DNA of 7,120 nucleotides from Rhizobiaceae bacterium (GCA_028865845.1 JAGWJK010000206.1:1-7120); one strand, 5' to 3'; numbered from the stretch's first letter, positions 1 to 6,543 are shown. Made by a program: numbers and translations. The notes: generated from the letters alone by a model not told the origin.

Positions 1-539
1 CCGGCGTCACGCTCAACTCCGCCTATCTGCACCCGCGCTCGCGAGGCACGGTGCGGCTGTCCTCGGCCGACCCGGCCGCCGCGCCGCTGATCGATCCGAA
101 CTACTGGTCGGACCCGCACGACAGGAAAATGTCGTTGGAAGGGCTGAAGATCGCGCGCGAAATCATGCAGCAGGATGCGCTGAAGCCCTTTGTTCTTGCC
201 GAGCGCCTTCCGGGTCCGAAAGTCATGACCGATGAACAGCTCTTCGAATATGGTTGCGCCAATGCCAAGACCGACCATCACCCGGTCGGAACATGCAAGA
301 TGGGAACGGGACCTGACGCCGTCGTGGGGCTCGATCTGAAAGTGCATGGCCTCGACGGCCTGCGTGTCTGCGACTCGTCCGTCATGCCGCGCGTCCCGTC
401 CTGCAATACCAACGCTCCGACGATCATGGTCGGCGAGAAGGGCGCGGACATCGTCCGCAACATGGCGCCGCTGCCGGCAGCGATCTTTTCCTATGAGCGC
501 AACGACATCAGGCCCCGCGCACGAGCAGATGTCCGGTAA
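1..539 (+). CDS. GMC-family FAD-dependent oxidoreductase, C-terminal part (5' end outside window)
   Basis: The reading frame is open from the window edge (first full codon at base 3), so this is the last ~178 residues of a protein that in this family is usually 530-560 residues. What is visible is the GMC C-terminal domain: the opening LHPRSRGTVRLSS segment, the catalytic-histidine segment HHPVGTCKMG (active-site His at 279-281), then VCDSSVMP and CNTNAPTIMVGEKGAD, where the Asn at 411-413 occupies the second active-site position. The His/Asn pair and the NAPTIM..EK signature are those of choline dehydrogenase-like members, which oxidise primary alcohols or polyols using FAD. The FAD-binding N-terminus is not visible. 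A tail of about 25 residues after the conserved end (from MAPLPAAIF) is poorly conserved in character. It lies 88 bases upstream of a Gfo/Idh/MocA gene on the same strand. Family assignment is secure; substrate is unknown, and calling it betA would be unjustified. Confidence 0.93.
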   Translation, partial: GVTLNSAYLHPRSRGTVRLSSADPAAAPLIDPNYWSDPHDRKMSLEGLKIAREIMQQDALKPFVLAERLPGPKVMTDEQLFEYGCANAKTDHHPVGTCKMGTGPDAVVGLDLKVHGLDGLRVCDSSVMPRVPSCNTNAPTIMVGEKGADIVRNMAPLPAAIFSYERNDIRPRARADVR

Positions 540-550
540 GCCGATGTTGC

Positions 551-572
551 GGGCCACACAACAGCGTGGCCC
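551..572. repeat. intercistronic inverted repeat (7-bp perfect stem)
   Basis: GGGCCAC (551-557) and GTGGCCC (566-572) are exact reverse complements separated by 8 bases, between the stop of the GMC gene and the next gene. No T-run follows, so it is a poor intrinsic terminator. It could be an mRNA-stabilising or processing hairpin inside an operon, or chance in GC-rich DNA. Confidence 0.45.
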
Positions 573-627
573 ACTGGAACGGTAATGAATGGTCCGCTGA
601 GGATCGAATTTCTCGGGAGTGTTGTCG

Positions 628-1797
628 ATGATCGAAGTCAAGGTCGCGGTGCTGGGCGGCTCGGGTTGGATGGGCAGGGTTCACACCATGGCCTACCAGA
701 CCTTTCCGCATTTCCTCGGAGTTTCCGGAGGAATCGCACGGGTCGTCGCCATCGTCGATACCAATCCTGATGTTGCCGAAGACCTTGCAAGACGAGCGCC
801 CGGTGCGAAGATCCTGCAGGACTGGAGGCAGGCAGTAAACGACCCGGATGTCGATCTCGTCGATATCTGCCTGCCCGACAATCTGCATTACGAGGTGGCC
901 AAGGCTGCCCTGATTGCCGGCAAGCATGTCTATTGCGAAAAGCCGCTCGCAAACACCGCCGCAGAAGCTCGCGAGCTTGCCGATATCGCCAGGGAAAAAG
1001 GGCTCATCACCAGGGTCGGGCACGCCTTTCCCCGCAATCCCGTTCATGATCTCGCCAAGGAAATCATCGAAGCCGGCGAAATCGGCGAGATCAAGATGTT
1101 TCGCGGCTGCCAGCATGTCGACATGTATGGTGACCCGATGGCACCCTTCATGTGGCGCGCTGACGGCACTCTTGCCCCGACCGGTATCGTCGGCGATACC
1201 GGTTCCCATATCTTCAGCTTCATGGAGTTCCTGGTTGGCCGCGTCAGCTCGCTGATCGCTGACAATCTCATCGTCACGGCCAAGCGGCCGGTCGTGGCGG
1301 GACTTGCGTACGGCGAGCAGGTCAAACTCAAGGGCGACGAGCAATGGGCTGAGATTACCAATCCCGACGCCACGAACCTCCTCTGCCGCTTTGAGAATGG
1401 TGCTTCCGGGATCGTCGACTTCAGCCGCGTCGCGACCGGACGCAAGTTCATGCAGACCTACGAGATCTACGGAACCAAGGGCAGCATCGCCTACACCTAT
1501 GACGAGGTGAACCGGCTGCGCTTCTATACCAATGACGACCGCACCGGCCGGAGCGGTTTCCGCGAGATCGACGTCGGTCCAGAGAACCCGACCTTCCGCG
1601 CGTTCCTGCCGCTTCCGAATTTCGCGCTCGGCTATAACGAGAGCAAGATCATCGAGGCTGCCGAAGTGGTGAAATCGATCACCACGAATACGCCGATGTG
1701 GCCGACATTTGAGACCGGCCATCACATCTGCCAGATCGTCGACGCTTGCATGGAATCCTCGCGCCTCAGGCGCTGGGTCGACATTCCGCTTGCCTGA
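628..1797 (+). CDS. Gfo/Idh/MocA-family NAD(P)-dependent oxidoreductase
   Basis: Predicted 389-residue cytosolic dehydrogenase of the glucose-fructose/inositol dehydrogenase family, the usual length. The N-terminal Rossmann fold has GGSGWMG (GxGxxG at residues 11-16) and the family hallmark EKP at residues 104-106 within VYCEKPLA. The C-terminal alpha/beta domain begins around residue 125 and contains GDTGSH, giving the D190/H194 pair matching the usual catalytic Asp-x3-His; the EKP lysine (K105) is the third expected catalytic residue. Family members reversibly oxidise a sugar or polyol hydroxyl with NAD(P). The start chosen is ATG 628, because GGGAG at 615-619 sits 8 bases before it; the in-frame GTG at 619 overlaps that Shine-Dalgarno and would add only three residues. 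It probably shares an operon with the flanking flavin enzymes: the next gene starts 26 bases after its stop. The sugar substrate (inositol, glucose, amino-sugar or other) cannot be told from sequence. Confidence 0.93.
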   Translation: MIEVKVAVLGGSGWMGRVHTMAYQTFPHFLGVSGGIARVVAIVDTNPDVAEDLARRAPGAKILQDWRQAVNDPDVDLVDICLPDNLHYEVAKAALIAGKHVYCEKPLANTAAEARELADIAREKGLITRVGHAFPRNPVHDLAKEIIEAGEIGEIKMFRGCQHVDMYGDPMAPFMWRADGTLAPTGIVGDTGSHIFSFMEFLVGRVSSLIADNLIVTAKRPVVAGLAYGEQVKLKGDEQWAEITNPDATNLLCRFENGASGIVDFSRVATGRKFMQTYEIYGTKGSIAYTYDEVNRLRFYTNDDRTGRSGFREIDVGPENPTFRAFLPLPNFALGYNESKIIEAAEVVKSITTNTPMWPTFETGHHICQIVDACMESSRLRRWVDIPLA

Positions 1798-1810
1798 CAG
1801 ACGATTCCAC

Positions 1811-1815
1811 AAGGA
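1811..1815 (+). promoter_or_regulatory. ribosome binding site deciding the flavoprotein start
   Basis: AAGGA is 8 bases before ATG 1824 but only 2 bases before the in-frame ATG 1818, so the second ATG is the better start. Further in-frame upstream codons (from 1746) lie inside the preceding gene and have no such signal. Confidence 0.6.
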
Positions 1816-1823
1816 CGATGCCG

Positions 1824-3902
1824 ATGACCATTGATGTGCCGCAAGATATTCTCGACGCCTTGACCGATGTCGACATGCCCAGGCTCTCGCCGGAGGCCGC
1901 AGCTTCCGAGACGGTTCGCTTGGCCGGTATCGACGTGCCGGTCTATAGGGCCGGCTGCGTGGTCGTCGGTTCGGGCGCGGCGGGGCTGCGCGCCGCCGTC
2001 GAAATGAAGCGCCGCGGCGATGATGTCGTGATCATGAGCCAGAGTGCATGGGGCGGAACATCGGCCTGTTCCGGCTCCGACAAGCAGACGCTCCACACCG
2101 CAAATACGGCCGACCAGGGCGACAACTTCAAGGCCATGGCGCGGGCTATCCGGGCGGGCGGCGCGATGGACGAGGACACGGCCTATGTCGAGGCTGTCGG
2201 TTCCGCCCGCATGATGGCCTCCCTGCAATATCTCGGCCTTCCCCTGCCGCAGGACCCGCTTGGCGGGACATTGCGCTACCAGACCGACCACGACGAAGTC
2301 GGTCGCGCGACCAGCTGCGGACCGCGCACATCGCGGCTGATGGTCAAGGTTCTAGCCGACGAGGCGATCCGCCTCGCCGTTCCCTTCTTCAATCATACCA
2401 CCGCGGTGAAAATACTCGCCGAAGGCGAGGGCCCGCAACGCCGCGTGGTCGGGGTTCTTGTCATTCGCGCAAGCGATCGCACCAACGGCAATCCGTTCGG
2501 TCTGGCGCTGTTCGCATGCAATGTTCTTGTCCTGGCAGCCGGAGGGCCGGGTGAACTCTATCGCGACAGCGTCTATCCGAACGGTTGCTTCGGATCGCTG
2601 GGATCGGCACTGGACGCTGGCATCGACCTCGTCAATCTGACCGAGAGCCAGTTCGGGATCGGCACCCGCAGGGAAGGGTTTCCCTGGAACCTGTCGGGCA
2701 CTTACGTGCAGGCGATCCCGCACATCTATTCGCTCGATGCCGGGGGAAACGAACATCACTTCCTCGCGCAATATTACCGGACGACGCAGGAAATGGCGTC
2801 GAACGTCTTTCGCAAGGGCTACCAATGGCCGTTTCATTCGACGCGAATGCTGGACTTCGGTTCGAGCCTCGTAGACCTCGCGATATTCCGTGAAAATGCA
2901 GCGGGCCGCCGCGTGTTCATGGATTTCAATCGCAATCCGCTGCCCGTACCCGGCGACTTGCCGTTCGGCCTCGATCGCCTCGACGACGACGTGACGCAAT
3001 ATCTCGGCAAGGCGGGCGCGGCGCAGGGGATGCCGATAGAACGTCTTCGGCATATGAACCCGCTCGCGATCGAACTCTATCGTCGATACAAGGTGGACAT
3101 CGCAGCCGAGCCGCTCGAATTTGCCGTCAACAATCAGCACATGAACGGCGGCATCATGGTGGATACCTGGGGACGCAGCAGCCTTGCAGGGTGCTATGCC
3201 GTCGGCGAGGCTGCCGGCACGCATGGCGTCACGCGGCCGGGCGGTGCGGCCTTGAATGCCGGTCAGGTCTTCGGAACGCGCGTTGCCGAGCATATCGGCG
3301 CCAGCGGGCGCGCAAAAACGCCACCGGCGGGCGATATCCGGGCGGCGGAAGCGAGCGTGGGCGATCTGCTCGCGGTCCTCAAGCCGGACAGTCCGCTGAC
3401 GGTTAAGGCGATCCGGTCCGATGTGCAGGCGCGGATGAGCGATCAGGCTGGCCTCATCTGCGATAGCTTCAGCGTCTCCGAAGCTCTGGCCAAGGCACGA
3501 CGGCTCAACGCTGAAATCCGGGAAAAGGGGATCGCGTTCGAACGAGCGGCGGAGGTCGGACGGGCCTTGCAATGGCAGCAGATGGCGCTTGCCTCGGAAG
3601 CGGTGCTTTCCGCCTTGGATTATTTCATCCGGAATGGCGGCGGCAGTCGCGGCGCTCGCGCGATTTGCGATGCATCGGGCGAATCGCTGCCGCTTGCAAG
3701 ATCCGGTCCGCTCGAAGAATTCCGCTTCCGAAAGGAAAAGGCGGCCCATCGCGACGAGCAGATCGTCGTTCGGCTGGACGGCGAGACAATAGCGGTCTCA
3801 ATCCGCCGCAACCGAAAGTTCGACGAAACCGCCAAATCCTTTTTCGAGCGGGACTGGCCGGCATGGCTGACGGGGCGGATCTACGACCTCGGGACCGCAT
3901 GA
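1824..3902 (+). CDS. FAD-dependent oxidoreductase, fumarate reductase/succinate dehydrogenase flavoprotein-like
   Basis: Predicted 692-residue flavoprotein. After an unusually long N-terminal lead of about 43 residues comes the FAD dinucleotide motif VVVGSGAAGLRAA (GxGxxG at 49-54), then GGTSACSGSD at the flavin-contacting loop. The capping-domain region is followed by QHMNGGI (H439-G443) and the second FAD segment YAVGEAAGTHGVTRPGGAALNAG (R471 at the position of a conserved substrate-side Arg in this superfamily). The C-terminal helical domain carries GGSRGAR (R609), resembling the ESRGAH segment of succinate dehydrogenase and L-aspartate oxidase. The His that carries covalent FAD in SdhA/FrdA (RSHT context) has no visible counterpart, so FAD is probably bound non-covalently. 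No iron-sulfur subunit or membrane anchor gene is adjacent in this window, unlike a respiratory complex. It is the third gene of the oxidoreductase row, with a terminator just after it. It probably oxidises or desaturates a catabolic intermediate; the substrate is unknown. The family call is firm; sdhA, frdA or nadB labels are not supported. Confidence 0.9.
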   Translation: MTIDVPQDILDALTDVDMPRLSPEAAASETVRLAGIDVPVYRAGCVVVGSGAAGLRAAVEMKRRGDDVVIMSQSAWGGTSACSGSDKQTLHTANTADQGDNFKAMARAIRAGGAMDEDTAYVEAVGSARMMASLQYLGLPLPQDPLGGTLRYQTDHDEVGRATSCGPRTSRLMVKVLADEAIRLAVPFFNHTTAVKILAEGEGPQRRVVGVLVIRASDRTNGNPFGLALFACNVLVLAAGGPGELYRDSVYPNGCFGSLGSALDAGIDLVNLTESQFGIGTRREGFPWNLSGTYVQAIPHIYSLDAGGNEHHFLAQYYRTTQEMASNVFRKGYQWPFHSTRMLDFGSSLVDLAIFRENAAGRRVFMDFNRNPLPVPGDLPFGLDRLDDDVTQYLGKAGAAQGMPIERLRHMNPLAIELYRRYKVDIAAEPLEFAVNNQHMNGGIMVDTWGRSSLAGCYAVGEAAGTHGVTRPGGAALNAGQVFGTRVAEHIGASGRAKTPPAGDIRAAEASVGDLLAVLKPDSPLTVKAIRSDVQARMSDQAGLICDSFSVSEALAKARRLNAEIREKGIAFERAAEVGRALQWQQMALASEAVLSALDYFIRNGGGSRGARAICDASGESLPLARSGPLEEFRFRKEKAAHRDEQIVVRLDGETIAVSIRRNRKFDETAKSFFERDWPAWLTGRIYDLGTA

Positions 3903-3915
3903 GAAGCATCCGGCG

Positions 3916-3949
3916 AATGTTGCAGCGGTCGCCGGCCCTGCAACATTTT
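3916..3949 (+). terminator. intrinsic terminator after the oxidoreductase operon
   Basis: A perfect 10-bp stem, AATGTTGCAG (3916-3925) with CTGCAACATT (3938-3947), encloses a 12-base GC-rich loop and runs into TTTT (3946-3949), 13 bases after the flavoprotein stop. The stem is less GC-rich and the T-run shorter than ideal, but position and perfection of pairing support a terminator. Confidence 0.7.
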
Positions 3950-4013
3950 CAAACAACAGACCGCGATCCGACCATGATTTGGCGGGAAAGTCGTCACAGT
4001 TGGACGTTCTAAT

Positions 4014-4038
4014 CCTCCTCGTCAACCAGACGAAGAGG
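4014..4038 (+). promoter_or_regulatory. inverted repeat overlapping the ribosome binding site of the membrane-protein gene
   Basis: CCTCCTCGTC (4014-4023) can pair with GACGAAGAGG (4029-4038) around the loop AACCA, giving 9 of 10 pairs (one C/A mismatch). The right arm ends in GAGG (4035-4038), a well-placed Shine-Dalgarno 9 bases before ATG 4048, so folding would hide it. A weaker AGGA at 4041-4044 stays outside the stem. Whether the whole hairpin is transcribed depends on an unknown start site. Confidence 0.5.
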
Positions 4039-4047
4039 TTAGGAACA

Positions 4048-4647
4048 ATGCTACGTGCTCTCAAAGCGATGCTCGCCCGGACATCCGCCATGTTGGACAG
4101 GTCCGCATTCTATCTGATCATTGCCGGATTGGGGCTTTCGATGGCGTCCTGGGCCAGCAAAGATGATTTCGAAAGCAATCGCCCGGTGACCCAGCCTCCG
4201 GCTCTGGCCGAGTTGACGCCGGTAACGCCGACCAGACCTATCAAGGACGATATTCTGGTCGCGAGCCTTGAGGAACCGACAGCCACGGCTGTTCCGGAAG
4301 TAAAGCCCGAAGTCGTGGCTGCGGTTGTTCCGATTCCGAGGCCTGTTTATGCACCCGCCCAGTCCGCCGCAGTGCCTAAACACACAGAAGATGCGGCAAG
4401 CTTTGAGAAGTGCCTGCCGGCCTGCGATACGCGCGATCCGATGGTGGCTTCCAATCGAGCAGCACCCGACCTTGAGGACCGTCCGGAAATCGACGAGCAG
4501 CCTGACGTCGTCGTCGAACGGGTCGGTCTGCCGGGCACGCTGCTGCACGGCGGACGCGACCTGGTCTCCGATGCGCTCGGCGCCTCGCGACACGCAATCG
4601 GCCTTGGCCGATCCACGGTGGCTGCTCTCGTTGAGGTGGTGCGATAA
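4048..4647 (+). CDS. hypothetical single-pass membrane protein, Pro/Ala-rich
   Basis: I do not recognise a named family. The 199-residue product has a basic N-terminus (R3, K6, R11, R18), one hydrophobic segment at about residues 19-37 (FYLIIAGLGLSMASW) that could be a membrane anchor or uncleaved signal, then a low-complexity stretch rich in Pro, Ala, Val, Thr and acidic residues to about residue 112. The only two cysteines form CLPAC (C122-x3-C126). The C-terminal ~45 residues (LPGTLLHGGRDLVSDALG...) look more ordered. By the positive-inside rule the bulk would be periplasmic (inference). ATG 4048 is chosen because GAGG at 4035-4038 precedes it; an earlier in-frame ATG at 3979 has no such signal and lies before the hairpin. 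It stands alone between a terminator and a convergent LysR gene whose stop is 40 bases away. Coding looks real from its Rhizobiales-like codon use and clean placement between neighbours. Function unknown. Confidence 0.75.
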   Translation: MLRALKAMLARTSAMLDRSAFYLIIAGLGLSMASWASKDDFESNRPVTQPPALAELTPVTPTRPIKDDILVASLEEPTATAVPEVKPEVVAAVVPIPRPVYAPAQSAAVPKHTEDAASFEKCLPACDTRDPMVASNRAAPDLEDRPEIDEQPDVVVERVGLPGTLLHGGRDLVSDALGASRHAIGLGRSTVAALVEVVR

Positions 4648-4687
4648 TCATCTCCGGCGGGTGACATCGGCATAAAGCAATTGATTT

Positions 4688-5638
4688 TCAACGATCTGCA
4701 GTGGATTTTTGCAGGCGTCGATCCGGTTCATCTCTAGTTCGTTGCACGAGCGCGTCGCGCGGAAAACCGGCGGCGAGACTGTCGATGAACTTCCTCACCG
4801 CAGGAGGGAGGCCGCGTCTGGTCGTGAACACGAGATGCACCAGCCCCTGAACGCCGCGCCATGCCGGTAGGACGCGTGCCAGCGTCCCTTGATCGAGGGC
4901 CTGTTTGCAGCTGTGGTCAGGAAGCAATGCGACGCCGAGGCCGGCGATCGCCGCCGCGCGCACCGATGTGAAATCGGCGCATCCCAATCGCGGCGTATGG
5001 CGTAGCACGTGGGTGCGGCCGTCGTCTGTTTCGAGATACCAATCGACCTCGGCCTGATCGTCGGTGGTCGCGAGCGTCGGGAGTAGGGCGAGATCCGTGA
5101 TATCGGCGATCCTGCTGGCGATCTGTGGGGTGGCGACGAGAATGCGGATGGAATTTCCGAGCGACCGCATCGTCAGGGACGCGTCGCCGTCGAGCGAGGT
5201 GCGGACGCGCAGGGCGACATCGATTCTTTCCTCGATGAGATCGACCGCCCGGTCGATCGCCACGAGTTGCAGGCGCACCTTCGGATACCGATCGAGAAAC
5301 TGCGTCACAAGACCCGAGATCGGTTCGACAAGGCCGGTCGGGCAGCTCATGCGAACCAGACCGTACGGCTCCGACTGCGTTTCCGCGATGATCGTTTCGG
5401 CGCGCTCGGCCTCCGCAAGCATCGCCTTGCATCGCTCGTAGAAGGATTGTCCAACATCTGTCACTCGGAACCGCCGGCTCGAGCGTTCGATCAGCCGGAC
5501 GCCGAGCCGGGCCTCCAATCCCGCCACGCGGCGGCTGAGTTTGGATTTCGGTTCGCGCAGCGCGCGTCCTGCCGCAGCAAAGCCGCCATGGTTCACCACT
5601 TCGGCAAAATACATCAGGTCGTTCAGGTCCGTTCGCAT
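4688..5638 (-). CDS. LysR-family transcriptional regulator
   Basis: Predicted 316-residue cytosolic DNA-binding regulator of typical LysR length. The N-terminal winged helix-turn-helix covers residues ~5-64, with the recognition region GGFAAAGRALREPKSKLSRRVAGLEARLGVRL at about 18-49 and the conserved wing RSSRRFRVTDVG. The effector-binding domain follows (~90-295), including GLVRMSCP, DVALRVR and AAAIAGLGVALLPD, the style of the CrgA-like LysR subgroup. The start at 5638 is supported by GGAGG (complement of 5646-5650) 7 bases before it; the frame is open up to 5755 but the longer starts lack this signal and would add residues not seen before a LysR helix-turn-helix. It is transcribed away from the SDR gene across a 110-base shared region containing a palindrome and repeats, the classical layout for a LysR protein controlling its divergent neighbour and itself. 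It converges on the membrane-protein gene. The inducer is unknown. Confidence 0.95.
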   Translation of the reverse strand: MRTDLNDLMYFAEVVNHGGFAAAGRALREPKSKLSRRVAGLEARLGVRLIERSSRRFRVTDVGQSFYERCKAMLAEAERAETIIAETQSEPYGLVRMSCPTGLVEPISGLVTQFLDRYPKVRLQLVAIDRAVDLIEERIDVALRVRTSLDGDASLTMRSLGNSIRILVATPQIASRIADITDLALLPTLATTDDQAEVDWYLETDDGRTHVLRHTPRLGCADFTSVRAAAIAGLGVALLPDHSCKQALDQGTLARVLPAWRGVQGLVHLVFTTRRGLPPAVRKFIDSLAAGFPRDALVQRTRDEPDRRLQKSTADR

Positions 5639-5697
5639 CAGCGTTCCTCCAATGGAACGCTGAGTAACAGATTTGCCCGCTGTTCGCATCAGCGTTC
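5631..5697. repeat. 16-bp direct repeat flanking the LysR start
   Basis: GTTCGCATCAGCGTTC occurs exactly at 5631-5646 and again at 5682-5697, 51 bases apart. The first copy contains the LysR start codon and its next codons; the second lies in the divergent promoter region. The spacing of 51 bases is close to five helical turns, so two bound proteins would face the same side of the DNA. It may be a pair of operator sites, or a small local duplication of the gene start. Confidence 0.75.
5638..5663. promoter_or_regulatory. perfect 10-bp palindrome, candidate LysR operator over its own RBS
   Basis: TCAGCGTTCC (5638-5647) and GGAACGCTGA (5654-5663) are exact reverse complements separated by TCCAAT. 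A third copy of the half-site, TCAGCGTTCT, is at 5689-5698. The palindrome covers the LysR Shine-Dalgarno and the first base of its start codon, so it could act as a DNA operator for autorepression or, in the - strand mRNA, as a hairpin masking translation initiation. A LysR-type T-N11-A fit exists within it (T5645/A5657). Confidence 0.6.
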
Positions 5698-5711
5698 TGA
5701 AACCATATTCT
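5683..5711 (+). promoter_or_regulatory. candidate sigma-70-type promoter for the SDR gene
   Basis: TTCGCA (5683-5688) and TATTCT (5706-5711) each match 4 of 6 consensus positions with a 17-base spacer, ending 37 bases before the SDR start codon. The third half-site (5689-5698) fills the spacer just after the -35 box, where a bound regulator would affect polymerase. The match is modest and unproven. Confidence 0.35.
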
Positions 5712-5748
5712 TCGCATCGGCAATGAGCCGCAGCAAAGGAGAAAGACA

Positions 5749-6501
5749 ATGGCAAACAGGTTTGAAAACAAGGTCGTCATCGTAACCGGCGGCACCAGCG
5801 GCATCGGTCTGGCGACCGCAAAGGCATTCATCGCGGAAGGCGCTTTCGTCTTCATCACCGGTCGTCGCAAGGATTCGCTCGATGCCGCCGTCAAGGAAAT
5901 CGGCGGCCGGGTGACCGGCGTGCAGGGCGACATGGGCAAGCTCGTCGATATCGATCGTCTTTACGATGCGGTACAGCAGAAGCATTCCCATATCGACGTC
6001 GTCTTCGCCAATGCAGGCGGCGGCGAATTCGCTCCCCTCGGCGCTATCACCGAGGAACACTATCAAAAGACCTTCGATACGAATGTGAAGGGCGTGCTGT
6101 TCACGGTGCAGAAGGCCTTGCCTCTCCTTCGTGACGGCGGCTCGATCGTGCTGACCTCGTCGACAACAAGCATCTCGGGCACACCCGCCTTCAGCGTCTA
6201 TTCGGCGACCAAGGCTGCGATCCGCAACTTCGCCCGCAACTGGATCCTCGATCTGAAGGATCGCCGCATTCGCGTCAACGCGATCAGCCCGGGCGTGACC
6301 GAGACGGCAGGCCTCAACGAACTCTTCGGTAGTGGCGACCAGGCGGAAGGCACGAAGAATTACCTGGCAAGCCTGATCCCCGCCGGTCGCGTCGGACAAC
6401 CGGAGGAGATCGCCAAGGCGGTTCTGTTCCTTGCTTCGGACGATGCCTCCTTCGTCAACGGCGTAGAACTGTTCGTCGACGGTGGCCACGTCCAGATCTG
6501 A
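5749..6501 (+). CDS. short-chain dehydrogenase/reductase (classical SDR)
   Basis: A complete 250-residue classical SDR, a cytosolic NAD(P)-dependent oxidoreductase acting on a carbonyl/alcohol pair. Cofactor motif TGGTSGIG is at residues 13-20; ITGRRKD after the second strand (R39, R40) suggests NADP(H) preference. NAGG is at 88-91. The catalytic tetrad is complete: N112 (in FDTNVKG), S138, Y151 and K155 (in YSATK), with S and Y at the standard 13-residue spacing. SPG follows at 180-182, and the C-terminus ends with the usual VNGVELFVDGG strand. AAGGAG (5736-5741) lies 7 bases before ATG 5749. It is divergent from the LysR gene and followed 42 bases later by a SnoaL-like gene, so both are probably co-transcribed under LysR control. 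Proteins like this are often labelled glucose 1-dehydrogenase or 3-oxoacyl-ACP reductase by similarity only; the substrate is not determinable here. Confidence 0.96.
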   Translation: MANRFENKVVIVTGGTSGIGLATAKAFIAEGAFVFITGRRKDSLDAAVKEIGGRVTGVQGDMGKLVDIDRLYDAVQQKHSHIDVVFANAGGGEFAPLGAITEEHYQKTFDTNVKGVLFTVQKALPLLRDGGSIVLTSSTTSISGTPAFSVYSATKAAIRNFARNWILDLKDRRIRVNAISPGVTETAGLNELFGSGDQAEGTKNYLASLIPAGRVGQPEEIAKAVLFLASDDASFVNGVELFVDGGHVQI

Positions 6502-6543
6502 TCAGCGGCATTCCTTGCCACATTACATTGATGGAGAATGATC

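Noticed and set aside
508..1812. 434-codon open frame on the - strand
   Set aside because: It lies entirely opposite the Gfo/Idh/MocA gene, whose motifs are complete; the antisense peptide shows no family pattern and is a typical GC-rich shadow.
2352..3749. 465-codon open frame on the - strand
   Set aside because: Antisense to the flavoprotein gene; its sequence is Arg/His-rich with no recognisable domain, as expected for the complement of high-GC coding DNA.
4648..4687. bidirectional terminator between the convergent genes
   Set aside because: Only short, imperfect complementarities are visible in these 40 bases and no convincing stem with T-run on either strand.
4917..5939. 340-codon open frame on the - strand
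   Set aside because: Overlaps the LysR gene in another frame and part of the SDR gene in antisense; the LysR frame has the full helix-turn-helix and effector domain, while this one is Arg/Pro-rich noise.
5689..6489. 266-codon open frame on the - strand
   Set aside because: Exactly opposite the SDR gene, which carries all catalytic residues.
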